DNA from: Aliidongia dinghuensis
GTDB lineage: Bacteria > Pseudomonadota > Alphaproteobacteria > ATCC43930 > CGMCC-115725
Reading direction: 5' to 3'
Length of the DNA: 64,000 nt
Assembly: GCF_014643535.1 (NCBI RefSeq)
Contig: NZ_BMJQ01000001.1
Coordinates: 62,001-126,000, forward strand
Part shown: positions 46,568 through 55,880 of the stretch, one piece after another
How positions within the stretch are numbered: position 1 is the stretch's first letter
Layout: every line of letters starts with the position of its first letter
Program-made: the position numbers and the translations under genes
Notes under the pieces: model-generated
Told to the model about the DNA's origin: nothing
Seen by the model: only the letters and a program-made list of their open reading frames with translations
The model's database searches: none

Positions 46568-46957
46568 GCCGCTTCAGCCCATCAGAGGAGAGGCAATGCT
46601 CGTGACATGGCAGCTCTGCCGCAGCCGGTCGGGGGCGAAATAATCGCGCCCGAGTTCGCTGCAGAGTTCGATGTTCACGACCTTGTTGCCGACGTCCCCA
46701 AAATGGTCACAGGCAGTTAATAGAGTCTAAAACCGTGCTCAACCGGCAGGATCTAAATATTTGACATTATAGATAAATTGACTCGTCAAAGTATCCATAA
46801 ATAAGAAAAAGCCTTAGACCGATTCTCGTATTTTTATATTATGCGCGAAAAAGGAGAAAAAATAGAACTTGCAATGACGCAGGATAGAATCGCGACGCCG
46901 CAGCCGGTGAGGGCTGCGGCGTCGCGCTCGTCCAGGTCAGGGATTGCGAGTGTTGCG
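46568..46957. other. AT-rich intergenic region between the glycosidase-like and acyltransferase genes
   Basis: 390 bases without a gene. 46700-46880 is strongly AT-rich (ATTTGACATTATAGATAAATT and similar runs), unlike the surroundings. It probably holds the promoter of the secreted glycosidase-like gene, and at its right end the terminator of the acyltransferase operon. Confidence 0.5.
46891..46926 (-). terminator. Strong hairpin downstream of the acyltransferase gene
   Basis: Perfect 15-base arms (CGCGACGCCGCAGCC / GGCTGCGGCGTCGCG) with a six-base loop, 32 bases after the acyltransferase stop. On the minus strand it is followed by ATTCTATCC, only partly T-rich. It is a probable terminator for the flippase-to-acyltransferase operon. 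Confidence 0.65.
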
Positions 46958-48175
46958 TCAGCCGACGTCGGCGTCGCGCGGCCTGGGGGCCGCCTGCACG
47001 GTGACCGGTGCCGCGGCCGGGGCGAGCAGGAACAGTGCCCGCCAGTCGCGGCTGCGGCCGAACTCGATGAAGCGATAGGACAAGGCCCCGACGGCGAGCA
47101 GCAGGAACAGGAAGATCGGCAGCGTCCGCGCCAGATCGTCGAGCGGGGCCGCCTCGGCCTGGAAGAGATTGCGCAGCAGCGGCTCGTGCCAGACGTAGAG
47201 GCTGAAGCACATCATGCCCAGCACCTGGATCGGCCGGTTGGCGAAGGCGGCGCGCAGCCAGCCGCGCTCGAGCGACAGGAGGCCGGCGAGGACGGCGGCG
47301 AAACCGATCGCCATGAGGTCGGGGAAGAAGATCTCGATCCAGCGCTCGAGCCAGTGGGCGGCCGTCATGCCGAGCGCCAGGATCAGCGCGCCGCCGAGCG
47401 TCACGAGGCGCGGCCAGCGGACGCGGATGCCGGCGACATAGGCCTCTGCCAGTGCCATGCCGACCGCGAAGATCTCGAGATTGGCGGTGAGCCCCATCGT
47501 CAGCGGCTGGATCGGGTGGGCCGGCGAGAGCGCGATGCCGAGCGCGCGCGAGACGAGGCTGAGGACCGTCGCAGAGAGGATCGTGCGGACGGCGCCCCAG
47601 CGCCGGAATGCGATGATCATGGCCGGGAACAGGATGCTGAACCAGATCTCGACGCCCAGGGACCAGAGCGGCGGGTTCAGATGCGGCTCGAAGCCGTGCG
47701 GCGCGAAGGTGAAGAGCGCGCCCGCAATCGAGATCAGTTCGAGCGGCAGGCGCAGGTCGTGCACCGGCGGCACCTGGTTCAGCACCAGGCAGAGCAGGGC
47801 GACGATATAGTAGAGCGGCAGCAGGCGGGCCGCGCGCCGGCGATAGAAGGCACGAGCGTCGGCAGCACTCCGCATCGTCGCCCGGCCGCGCGCGAACGGC
47901 AGGTAGAGCACGAAGCCCGACAGCACGAAAAACAGCAGCACGCCGGTCCAGCCGTAGGCGAGGAAGTACAGCCGGTCGGTCACCGCCGCGGGCAGGGCGA
48001 TGACGCTGCCGGCCTTGAAATAGAGCCCGAACAGATGTTGCCAGACGACGGCGACGATGGCGGCGCCGCGCAGGCCATTAACGACGTCGAGCTTGCCGTC
48101 GGCCGGCTTGACTTGCGGCTGGTTCTGGCTCCGGCTCTGATTCTGGGCGGCGTCAGGCATGTTCTGCGGTTGCAT
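46958..48175 (-). CDS. Membrane acyltransferase (acyltransferase_3 / OafA type)
   Basis: 405 residues with about ten membrane segments. The family opening DVVNGLRGAAIVAVVWQHLFG includes the Arg and His of the active site, and YGWTGVLLFFVLSGFVLYLPF, YRRRAARLLPLYY and LWSLGVEIWFSILFP follow in the usual order. It transfers an acyl group (acetyl, succinyl or similar) to a sugar of the exopolysaccharide at the inner membrane. A short Gln/Asn-rich N-terminus precedes the first helix. It overlaps the GT4 gene upstream by 23 bases and is last in its operon. Confidence 0.92.
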   Translation of the reverse strand: MQPQNMPDAAQNQSRSQNQPQVKPADGKLDVVNGLRGAAIVAVVWQHLFGLYFKAGSVIALPAAVTDRLYFLAYGWTGVLLFFVLSGFVLYLPFARGRATMRSAADARAFYRRRAARLLPLYYIVALLCLVLNQVPPVHDLRLPLELISIAGALFTFAPHGFEPHLNPPLWSLGVEIWFSILFPAMIIAFRRWGAVRTILSATVLSLVSRALGIALSPAHPIQPLTMGLTANLEIFAVGMALAEAYVAGIRVRWPRLVTLGGALILALGMTAAHWLERWIEIFFPDLMAIGFAAVLAGLLSLERGWLRAAFANRPIQVLGMMCFSLYVWHEPLLRNLFQAEAAPLDDLARTLPIFLFLLLAVGALSYRFIEFGRSRDWRALFLLAPAAAPVTVQAAPRPRDADVG

Positions 48176-49424
48176 GGGGCACCTCGCCCAAAAGGATCAG
48201 GAGTTGCTCGGTCAGGTAGGCCTGGTCGAAATGGCGCCGTACCCAGGCACTGCCGGCGCTGCCCATGGGCGTCCAGCGTTCCGGCCGGCGCGCGAGCTCG
48301 ATCATCGCTTCTGCCAGCGCCGGCGGGTCGCGTTCCGGCACCAGGACGCCGGTCTCGCCGTCGACGAGACCCTCGGGGAAGCCGTTGTGGTTGCTGGCAA
48401 TGACCGGCATGCCCAGCGCCTGGGCCTCCTGCAGCACCAGGCCCTGACCCTCGACGTCGCCGGACGGCGCCGACGTGCTGGCCAGCACGAAGATATCGGC
48501 GGCGTCTGCGAGGCGCGCCACATCTTCCTGCGTGCGCCGGCCCAGAAGCTCGACATGGCCGCCGAGATCGAGGCGCGCAATTGCGGCTTCGAGGGCAGGG
48601 CGCGTCGGCCCTTCGCCGATGATGGCGAGGCTCGCGTCCACACCGGCCGCGCGGACCAGCGCCAGCGCCTCGATCGCGTAGACATGGCCCTTCTTCTCGA
48701 CCAGCCGGCCGATCGACAGGAAGCGGACGGCCCGACCGCCAGCACCACTGCGCGCACGGAACGGAAAGCGATCCGGGTAGAGCCCGACCGGCACGCGCAC
48801 GGTGCGCGCCTCGGGCGCGCCGATCTCCAGGATGCGCCGGCGGGTGTAGTTGGTATTGGCGACGAACAGGTCGCCGCGCTTGAACAGCCGGCGATAGATG
48901 TCGGGCCCCTGCGCCTGCACCCGCTCCGAAAAGTCGTAGCCGTGGAAGAAGGTCACAAGCCGCCCACGGATGAGTCCCAGGTCGGCGAGCCAGGTGCCGA
49001 ACTGGCCGTTCGGCGCGAAATGGCAGAACACGTGGTCGAAGCCGAGCGGCTGGCTGCCGAGGTCGACCGCGGCCATGACCAGCCGGATGAAGTCGTAGGG
49101 GCTCGGCAGTGCGCCGGCTCCGAGCGCCCGCAGCAGAATGCGCAGGGTCGCGATCGGATGCGCCAGCAGGTAGAGCAGGTCGAACGCGCGGCCGGCCCGC
49201 GGGCGGGGCACGCCGATCCGGATGAGCCGTGCCGCTTCGAGGATGCGGCGGGTCGCCCCGTGCAGGCGGCTCGCGTCGGGCACGCCGCGGCCGAACGACA
49301 GGATCGTGACGTCGATGCTGCGGTCGAGCAGCGACAGGATCTGGTTGTCGATGAACGTCTCCGAGATCGCCGGATAATTGTCCAGCAACAGGGCGATGCG
49401 CAGGGTCTTGCTGTCGCGCGGCAT
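48153..49424 (-). CDS. Glycosyltransferase family 4
   Basis: 423 residues with a GT-B fold. The N-terminal half starts RIALLLDNYPAISETFIDNQ (the PxxSETFI motif of WcaL/AmsK-like colanic-acid-type enzymes) and has FHGYDFSERV. The C-terminal half has FLSIGRLVEKKGHVYAIEAL and the EGQGLVLQEAQALGMPVIA donor-site motif with the E-x7-E pattern. It adds a sugar to the lipid-linked repeat unit on the cytoplasmic face. It sits 12 bp after the GT2 gene. Confidence 0.93.
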   Translation of the reverse strand: MPRDSKTLRIALLLDNYPAISETFIDNQILSLLDRSIDVTILSFGRGVPDASRLHGATRRILEAARLIRIGVPRPRAGRAFDLLYLLAHPIATLRILLRALGAGALPSPYDFIRLVMAAVDLGSQPLGFDHVFCHFAPNGQFGTWLADLGLIRGRLVTFFHGYDFSERVQAQGPDIYRRLFKRGDLFVANTNYTRRRILEIGAPEARTVRVPVGLYPDRFPFRARSGAGGRAVRFLSIGRLVEKKGHVYAIEALALVRAAGVDASLAIIGEGPTRPALEAAIARLDLGGHVELLGRRTQEDVARLADAADIFVLASTSAPSGDVEGQGLVLQEAQALGMPVIASNHNGFPEGLVDGETGVLVPERDPPALAEAMIELARRPERWTPMGSAGSAWVRRHFDQAYLTEQLLILLGEVPHATAEHA

Positions 49425-49436
49425 CAGCGGGTCGCC

Positions 49437-50477
49437 TTAATGGGCCACAGGGGCGCCCCCCTGGATCTCGCGTGCGGCGGACGCCGATGCGGGGCCCCCG
49501 CCGGGCACGGGTTGTCCGGGCTCGGGCGCACGGAGCGCCGTCGGCCGCAGGCGCTCCTCGATCCGGTTCAGGAATTCGGCGACGGCGAAATAGCGCGCCT
49601 TGCCGAGACCGGCACGCGCCATCAGGTAAAGCGCCAGCCGCTTCACCGACCGCGGCTTCGCCCGCCAGTTCCGGCCGAGCAGGCGCGCGCCATAGTCTGA
49701 GCGGCCCATCTGCACGAAGATCTCGCCGAGCGTGCTCGTGAACAGCGCCGGATCGACCGAGCCATCGCGGAAATAGTGCCGGAGATGGGTCCGGTACATA
49801 TAGAGATGGCCGGTCAGCCGGTTGCGGCCCGAGGACGTGATGCGGCCGTTAGGCGCGATATAGAGCGTGGTCAGGAGCTCCGGCACGCAAGCGAAACGGG
49901 TGATGGCCGAGAGCCGGACCCACAGCTCCCAGTCCTGGCAGGACTTCAGGGTGGGCACGAAACCGCCGACCGCCTTGAGCAGGTCACGCCGGACGAGAGC
50001 GCAGGAGGTCGAGCCCACGACATTGTGGTTCATGAGCGCCAGGCGGATGTCGCCAGCCTCGGTCGCCCGGCTGACGCCGCACGGCTGGCCGGCCTCGGTC
50101 AGGCTGGCGATGCCGGTATAGGCGGCGCCGTAGCGCGGCCCGCTCGCCTCGAGGGCGGCCAGCTGGCGGGCGATCTTCTCCGGATGCCAGACGTCGTCGC
50201 TGTCGAGGAAGGCGACATAGGTGCCCTCCGCGAGATCGATGCCGCGGTTGCGCGCCGCGGCAGCACCCATGTTGCGCTCGAGCGGATGGAAGCGGAACGG
50301 CACCGGGCAGCTGAAGCCGGCGGCCCATTCGGCGGTCCCGTCGGTCGAGCCGTCGTCGACCACGATGATCTCCAGCGCCGGATGGCTTTGCGCCACCACG
50401 CTGGCGATCGCTCGCGGCAGGCAATGGCGCCGGTTGAAGCTCGGGATCACGACGGAGACGAGCGGGGGCGAGGACAT
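49437..50477 (-). CDS. Glycosyltransferase family 2
   Basis: 346 residues from ATG 50477 (AAGGA upstream). GT-A fold: VSVVIPSFNRRHCLPRAIAS, IIVVDDGSTDGT, the metal-binding AFLDSDDVWHPEK (D-x-D), and SCQDWELWVRLS for the catalytic base region (ED/QDW). It transfers a sugar from a nucleotide donor during repeat-unit assembly. The C-terminal 30 residues are low-complexity (Gly/Pro/Ala). It lies 14 bp after the flippase gene. Confidence 0.92.
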   Translation of the reverse strand: MSSPPLVSVVIPSFNRRHCLPRAIASVVAQSHPALEIIVVDDGSTDGTAEWAAGFSCPVPFRFHPLERNMGAAAARNRGIDLAEGTYVAFLDSDDVWHPEKIARQLAALEASGPRYGAAYTGIASLTEAGQPCGVSRATEAGDIRLALMNHNVVGSTSCALVRRDLLKAVGGFVPTLKSCQDWELWVRLSAITRFACVPELLTTLYIAPNGRITSSGRNRLTGHLYMYRTHLRHYFRDGSVDPALFTSTLGEIFVQMGRSDYGARLLGRNWRAKPRSVKRLALYLMARAGLGKARYFAVAEFLNRIEERLRPTALRAPEPGQPVPGGGPASASAAREIQGGAPVAH

Positions 50478-50491
50478 CGGCGTTCCTTGCT

Positions 50492-51937
50492 TCAGGCGCG
50501 GGAGGAGAGAAGGCCGGCGATCAAGCCGACATCGTTGCGGCGGAAGGCGAGCGTCAGGCCGCCATAGGCGACGGCGCCGACCGCAAGTTCGAGGAGGAGC
50601 AGCGGCACGCCGGCGACCAGGCCCTGCGTGTCGACGAGCCGGACCAACAGGCCCATGCCGAGCGCCAATGTGATCGCCGGGGCGAAGGAGGCGACATATT
50701 CTTTGAACACCGGGCCCAGCACCGGCTCGATCAGCCAGCGATAGACCGCGAGCACGACCAGCAGGTTGATCCCGACCAGCACCCAGGTCGCCGGCAGCAG
50801 GCCGAAGGCGGCGAGGCAGCCGGCGTAGACCGGCACCTGGATCGCGAACTGCACGAGCGTCCAGTAGAACGAGCGGTCGGCCCGGCCAACGGCCAGGATC
50901 AGCGAGCCCACCGGATTGTTGATCGTGCGCGCCATGGCGATGATCGAGCACAGCTCGACCAGCGGAATGGCCGGAACCCATTTGTCGCCGAGCAGCAGCG
51001 GCACCGCATGGGGCGCGATCGCGGCAAAGCCGAACAGGAGCGGCGCGTTGGTCGTCGAGAGCAGCTTGGTCACGACCAGGAAACCGCGCTTCAGGGCCGA
51101 CGGGTCGTTCTGCTTCTTGGCGAACACCGGAAAGGCGACGTTGGTGATGATCGGGTTGATGCGGTAGACCGGCTCCACGATCAGCATCCAGGCCATGTTG
51201 TAGTAGCCGAGCGGCTGTGGCCCGAGGAGTGCGCCGATCAGGAACTGATCGAGCCGGAGATTGATGTAGTTCACCGCCCGGTCGCCGACCTGGAACAGGC
51301 CGAACTGCATGAAGTGCCGGATTTCGGCATAGTGCAGGCGAAACTCGATCTTGATGAGCGAGCGGCCGGCGAGCCACAGGAACAGGCTGCGCAAGGTCGC
51401 GGTCAGGAGCTGCGAGAGTACCAGCGCATAGATGCCGACGCCTGCCCACAGCAAGGCAGCGGCGCTGGCGGCGCTCAAGAGGTTGGCGCCGAGCTCGACC
51501 CGGCCCAGCCGCTCGAACTGCAGGTTCTTCTGCAGGAGCGCCTGGAAGGTCTGGCCGATGGGGGCCACGGCGAAATTGGCGGCGGCGACCAGCAGCATGC
51601 CGATGAGCTCTGGCTGGCGGTAGCCGTAGGCGATGACCGGCGCCAGGACGGCGAAGAGGGCGGCGACACCGCAGCCGAACAGCAGGTTGAACCAGTAGAG
51701 GCTCGAGAGCTGGCGGCCGTCGGCGTCCTGCTTCGCGATGATGCCCTGAGTGACGCCGGCATCTGCGAAGATATAGGCGAAGCCCAGCACCAGGTTGACG
51801 ATGGCGAACAGGCCGAGCTCGAACGGCGGCAGCATGCGCGCGGCGAACAAGGTCACGCCGAAGCGCGCGGCGATGTTCGACACCGTGGTCGCCGCGGTCC
51901 AGCGGACCGATTTCAAGGCTTTGACGCGCAGACTCAT
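50492..51937 (-). CDS. Wzx-type polysaccharide flippase (MOP superfamily)
   Basis: 481 residues with about 14 membrane segments. The start KSVRWTAATTVSNIAARFGV and ARMLPPFELGLFAIVNLVLG match the WzxC/polysaccharide-synthesis family of the MOP superfamily, as do FGLFQVGDRAVNYI and LGPQPLGYYNMAWML in the middle. It should flip undecaprenyl-linked repeat units to the periplasm. It is first in the operon of flippase, GT2, GT4 and acyltransferase. The upstream ribosome site is weak; an upstream extension would be Arg-rich and is unlikely. Confidence 0.92.
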   Translation of the reverse strand: MSLRVKALKSVRWTAATTVSNIAARFGVTLFAARMLPPFELGLFAIVNLVLGFAYIFADAGVTQGIIAKQDADGRQLSSLYWFNLLFGCGVAALFAVLAPVIAYGYRQPELIGMLLVAAANFAVAPIGQTFQALLQKNLQFERLGRVELGANLLSAASAAALLWAGVGIYALVLSQLLTATLRSLFLWLAGRSLIKIEFRLHYAEIRHFMQFGLFQVGDRAVNYINLRLDQFLIGALLGPQPLGYYNMAWMLIVEPVYRINPIITNVAFPVFAKKQNDPSALKRGFLVVTKLLSTTNAPLLFGFAAIAPHAVPLLLGDKWVPAIPLVELCSIIAMARTINNPVGSLILAVGRADRSFYWTLVQFAIQVPVYAGCLAAFGLLPATWVLVGINLLVVLAVYRWLIEPVLGPVFKEYVASFAPAITLALGMGLLVRLVDTQGLVAGVPLLLLELAVGAVAYGGLTLAFRRNDVGLIAGLLSSRA

Positions 51938-52242
51938 TGCGGTTCGATCGTCCTTCGACGCCGGAGACGTGGGCACCCGTTGCCGGGCAGGGGAGCGGCT
52001 GTGCCGGCGGACGAGGCCCGCCCTCCGGAAAAGGGCAGATCGGACGGTCGGGTCGCGGTCTCGGCCGGGCCGCACGGGATTCCGGCGCCTTGCGCGTATT
52101 TTGCTCGGTTGGGGGAACGTTCCGGGCGTGAGAGCGGTTCCCAGCTGGAGTGCGAGAAAACGCAGGTGCAGCATTGCATCCTTAGCGTGTATTCTATCTC
52201 TCGCCGGAGCACGTTGCCCATCCAGCTATCAACAGGTGTGTA
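51938..52242. other. Divergent promoter region, flippase versus methyltransferase
   Basis: 305 bases without a gene, between start codons of two divergent units. The right half is less GC-rich. TTGCAT at 52174 could be a -35 for the methyltransferase gene, but no well-spaced -10 was found. Confidence 0.4.
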
Positions 52243-52965
52243 ATGCCGGACACGAAAGCCCGTCCGATCGTGCATTTCGTCAAGCAGGTGCCGCTCGTCG
52301 GCCCGGTCGCCCGCTCGATCGCCCGGCTGCCGCCGGTCGAACGGTGGCGCCGGCAGATGTCGTTCCACAGCTCGGCCGACTATTGGGATGCACGTTACCG
52401 GGCAGGCGGCACCTCCGGCGCCGGTTCCTACGGGCGTCTCGCCACCTTCAAGGCCGAGGTGCTGAATGAGTTCGTGCGCGCGCGCGGCATCCGCTCGGTG
52501 ATCGAGTTCGGCTGCGGTGATGGTGCCCAGCTGGCGCTTGCAGACTATCCCGCCTATGTCGGGATCGACGTCTCGCCGGCGGCCGTCAGGATGTGCCGGG
52601 AACGCTTCGCCGGGGACCCGACCAAGCAGTTCCACGTCTTGGGCAGCATCCCGCCCGAGCTCGGGCCGTTCGGCCTCGTCCTGTCGCTCGACGTCATCTA
52701 CCATCTGGTCGAGGACACGACGTTCGATGCCTACATGCGCGGCCTGTTCGACCACGCGTCCGACCATGTCGTGATCTATGCGAGCGATCGGGACGCGCCC
52801 GGCACGTCGCCCCATGTCCGCCATCGCTCGTTCACGCCGTGGGTGGCGCGGCACCGGACGGACTGGCAACACGCCCACACGATCCCGAACCGCTACCCGT
52901 TCGACGCGGCCGATCCCGACGAGACGTCGTTCGCCGATTTCCATTTCTTCGAACCCCGGCGGTAG
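52243..52965 (+). CDS. Class I SAM-dependent methyltransferase
   Basis: 240 residues. Motif I VIEFGCGDGAQLAL near residue 87, then YVGIDVSPAAV (acidic ribose contact), and GLVLSLDVIYHLVED for motif IV/post-I. Similar enzymes occur in exopolysaccharide and O-antigen clusters, where they methylate sugar hydroxyls or small precursors. It is a single-gene unit divergent from the flippase operon and converging with the tyrosine-kinase gene. Confidence 0.85.
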   Translation: MPDTKARPIVHFVKQVPLVGPVARSIARLPPVERWRRQMSFHSSADYWDARYRAGGTSGAGSYGRLATFKAEVLNEFVRARGIRSVIEFGCGDGAQLALADYPAYVGIDVSPAAVRMCRERFAGDPTKQFHVLGSIPPELGPFGLVLSLDVIYHLVEDTTFDAYMRGLFDHASDHVVIYASDRDAPGTSPHVRHRSFTPWVARHRTDWQHAHTIPNRYPFDAADPDETSFADFHFFEPRR

Positions 52966-52989
52966 CGCCGCGGCGGCGGGCGGACGCTA

Positions 52990-55212
52990 TTACCGGCTGT
53001 AGCCGGAATAGACGTCCTGGCCCGTCGCCTTCTCGACCTTGGTCAGGATGATGCCGGTCGGCATGTCCGGATCGAGCGCCAGGCGGCGCAGCGCCTCACG
53101 CACCAGGCGCTGGCGCGTACGCTTCCACGACACGATGAGCGCCACCGCGTCGACCGAGCGGGCGAGCAGCATGGCGTCCGGCACGCGCATGACCGGCGGG
53201 GAGTCGATGACGATATAGTCGTACTCCCGCCGCGCATCGCGCAGCACCGCGCCCAGCCCGTCGGACTCGAGCATCGGCGCCAGCCGGTCGGTGTCTTCGG
53301 TCGCCGTCAGGTAGTTGAGGCCCGTCAGGTCGTCGACGCCGACCCAGTCGCGCCAGCCGGCCGGATCGTCGAGGAAGCTCGGCTGCCCCGGCCGCGACGG
53401 CGGCGGCAGCACCGTCTCGAGCGTCGGACGGCGGAAATCGCACTCGACCAGCAGTACGCGGCAGCCATCGCGCGCGGCGAGCCGCGCGAAGGACAGCGCG
53501 AACGAGGTCTTGCCCTCGCCCGGCACGGCGGAGCTCACCAGGATCGTCTTCAGCGACCGCCCCTCGGACGCCCAGCGGAGCTTCGCCCGGAAGGCGCGCA
53601 GCGTCTCGGCGACCGGCGAGGTCGGGTTGTCGACGACATAGCGGTGCGGCAGGCGCTTGCGGCCGAGGTTGCGCACCATGGGCAGGGCTGCGAGGCCCGG
53701 CAGGCCGGTCACGGTGCGGACCTGCTCCAGGCTCTCGAAGCCATGGTCGAGCTGGGCATAGAGAATGGAGCCTGCGATCGCGATCAGGCTGCCGGCGAAG
53801 GCCGCGAGCAGCGCCATGAGCGTGATCTTCGGGCTCGATGGATGCAGCGGCACCTCGGCGGACGAGATCATGCGGGCGTTGGCCTGCTGGATGTCCTGCG
53901 GCTTCGCCGTCTGCGCCACGCGCAGCATGAACTCGTCATAGACCTTGCGCTTGCTCTGGGCGTCGTCGTTCAGCCGCTGCAGCTGGTCCTGGGCCGCCGA
54001 GCTGGCGGTCGCCTTGGCGTTGAGCGTGGCGATCTGCTGGACCAGGCTCGACTCACGCGCCCGGGTCACGTCGACCTGGCCCCTGAGCGAGCTCACGACC
54101 TTGTCGATTTCCCGGTTGATCGCCGACTGCAGGCCGGCGACCTGCTGGTTGGCGGCCTTGAGGTCGGGATGGTTCGGGCCGACGCGGCTGCGCAAGTCGG
54201 ACTGGTTGCGCGCGGCTTCCGCCTCCTGCGCGCGCAGCGCCTGGATGACCGGCGATGCCAGGACGTTGCTATTGGCGGCGACGCCGCCCTGCTTGGCGGC
54301 GATCGCCTGGTTGTATTGCGCTTCGGCCGCTGCCCGGTCGGCCCGCGCGGTCGCGAGCTGGCCATTGAGCTCGGCCACCTGCTGGCCGGCGACGGTGCCC
54401 TGCGGCGTGACCAAGAGGCCGGTCTTGTTGGTGAAGTCCTGGACCTTCTGCTCGGACTCGAGCATCTGCTTGCGCAGTTCCTCGCCGCGTACGTCGAGCG
54501 ACTGGTTCGCCTCGATCGTTGCGGCCCGGTTTTCCGAGACGTACTGGTCGAGATATGTGCGGATGAGCGTGTTGACGACCTGGGCCGAGATCTCGGGCGT
54601 CTCGCTCTTGTAGGTGATCGAGATGACGTAGTCGCGGCCGTCGTTCACCAGGTCGAGATTTTTCGTGAGCGTATACAGCACGCCTTCATGGATCGCGGCC
54701 TGCGGATCGCCCACCTGCTTCTGCGGCCCGCGCATCAGCCCCTGGATGAACGGGATGGGGTTGAGCCGGGCCAGGAGGCTGTCGTCCTCGGGCTTCAGCG
54801 TCGGATTGAACTCCGGCACCTGGTCGAGGTGCAGCTTGTCGGCGACGGCGTTCAGCACCTGCCGCGAGCTCATGACTGCCATCTCGCTGCGGACGAGCGC
54901 CTGGTCGCCGGTCGGCGTGACGAGCGTCTCGAGCTCCGGGATCGACATCTTGCGGGTCGCGACCACCACGGCGCCGTCGGCGGTGTATTTCGGCGTCAGC
55001 TGCTTGGCGACCAGCACAGTTACCGCCATCGCCGCAAGGGCCGTCGCGCAAATGACCCAGCGCCGACGCCACAAGAGGGCGCCCATGCCGAGGATCGTCG
55101 TGGTTTCGATCGCGGGCGGCGCGAAGCTGTCGAGCGCCGGATGCTCAATCAGGGCGCCGCGGCGATAAATCGGGGCCGATGGCAGCCCGCTGCCGCTGGT
55201 GGCGTCGGTCAT
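52990..55212 (-). CDS. Wzc/GumC-type tyrosine autokinase and chain-length determinant
   Basis: 740 residues. A cytoplasmic N-terminus and one membrane helix (about 55-75) lead into a periplasmic Wzz domain and a long coiled-coil (about 200-420), with GNVR-type region near 430 and a second helix about 460-485 (ITLMALLAAFAGSLIAIAGS). The cytoplasmic BY-kinase domain has Walker A VPGEGKTS at 563-570, Walker A' LLVECDFRRPTL and Walker B YDYIVIDSPP. The Tyr cluster is short (VYSGYSR at the very end), as in GumC/ExoP rather than Wzc. It controls polymer length and export by cycles of autophosphorylation. Confidence 0.94.
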   Translation of the reverse strand: MTDATSGSGLPSAPIYRRGALIEHPALDSFAPPAIETTTILGMGALLWRRRWVICATALAAMAVTVLVAKQLTPKYTADGAVVVATRKMSIPELETLVTPTGDQALVRSEMAVMSSRQVLNAVADKLHLDQVPEFNPTLKPEDDSLLARLNPIPFIQGLMRGPQKQVGDPQAAIHEGVLYTLTKNLDLVNDGRDYVISITYKSETPEISAQVVNTLIRTYLDQYVSENRAATIEANQSLDVRGEELRKQMLESEQKVQDFTNKTGLLVTPQGTVAGQQVAELNGQLATARADRAAAEAQYNQAIAAKQGGVAANSNVLASPVIQALRAQEAEAARNQSDLRSRVGPNHPDLKAANQQVAGLQSAINREIDKVVSSLRGQVDVTRARESSLVQQIATLNAKATASSAAQDQLQRLNDDAQSKRKVYDEFMLRVAQTAKPQDIQQANARMISSAEVPLHPSSPKITLMALLAAFAGSLIAIAGSILYAQLDHGFESLEQVRTVTGLPGLAALPMVRNLGRKRLPHRYVVDNPTSPVAETLRAFRAKLRWASEGRSLKTILVSSAVPGEGKTSFALSFARLAARDGCRVLLVECDFRRPTLETVLPPPSRPGQPSFLDDPAGWRDWVGVDDLTGLNYLTATEDTDRLAPMLESDGLGAVLRDARREYDYIVIDSPPVMRVPDAMLLARSVDAVALIVSWKRTRQRLVREALRRLALDPDMPTGIILTKVEKATGQDVYSGYSR

Positions 55213-55311
55213 ACGCGAGATCCTATCTCAACATCGGCGGAGGGCCTTGCCCAGGCCCAAATACTACGCCGACATGGTGGTGCTAGTCACCTCGCGTAAA
55301 CGATCGAACTC

Positions 55312-55692
55312 CTAATTCGTTGCACTGCACACAATAAGAATTATTGCCCCGGCCGCAAACACGCCGCCGCAGAGCAGCGCCTTGAACGCGCCGCGCAGGA
55401 CGCGGGTCATGCCGGTGACACCCTCGAGCGCGCGGCGGTCAGCCGAACGGGTCTCGCGGCCCATGAGCAAAACCATGTAGAACGAGAAGCCGAAGATCGT
55501 GTAGCTGTCGCGGATGTCGATCGGATGGCGGCCGATCGGCCGCGTGCCGAAGGCGCGCTTCAACGCCATGAACTGGCTCGCCGTAAAGGACCCGGCGATC
55601 GAGGGGCCGACGCGATTGGCAAGAATCTTGAAGAACGGGTCGACGTCGTCGGCCTGCGGCATCAAGATCTCGGCTTCGGTCTCCGCGGACAT
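55312..55692 (-). CDS. Small membrane protein of unknown function in the EPS locus
   Basis: 126 residues from ATG 55692 (GGGAG eight bases upstream). The first 80 residues are soluble-looking with no clear motif (VDPFFKILANRVGPSIAG, then RHPIDIRDSYTIFGFSFYMVL). A C-terminal hydrophobic segment (ALLCGGVFAAGAIILIVCSA) would anchor it in the inner membrane. I do not recognise the family. It lies 99 bp upstream of the tyrosine autokinase gene on the same strand and is probably transcribed with it, which suggests a role in chain-length control or export. Confidence 0.7.
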   Translation of the reverse strand: MSAETEAEILMPQADDVDPFFKILANRVGPSIAGSFTASQFMALKRAFGTRPIGRHPIDIRDSYTIFGFSFYMVLLMGRETRSADRRALEGVTGMTRVLRGAFKALLCGGVFAAGAIILIVCSATN

Positions 55693-55880
55693 GCTGCTGG
55701 CTCCCGTGGCGCGATTTAACCGGCCACGTTCAAGAAGAAACTTTTTGACGGACCCCGTTTCCGGCACGCCTCCGCGCGCACCGCCTGAAGTCCGCCGGCG
55801 GAACAAATTCGAGCGGGCGATGGAGCGACTTTGGCCTCAAAACCGTTGACAAGGGCTTAAGCAGACGAGAGCGAATTTCG

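Noticed and set aside
50492-52174. A longer version of the flippase starting at 52174
   Set aside because: The extra 79 residues are Arg/Pro-rich and lie in the divergent spacer. The conserved family start is at 51937.
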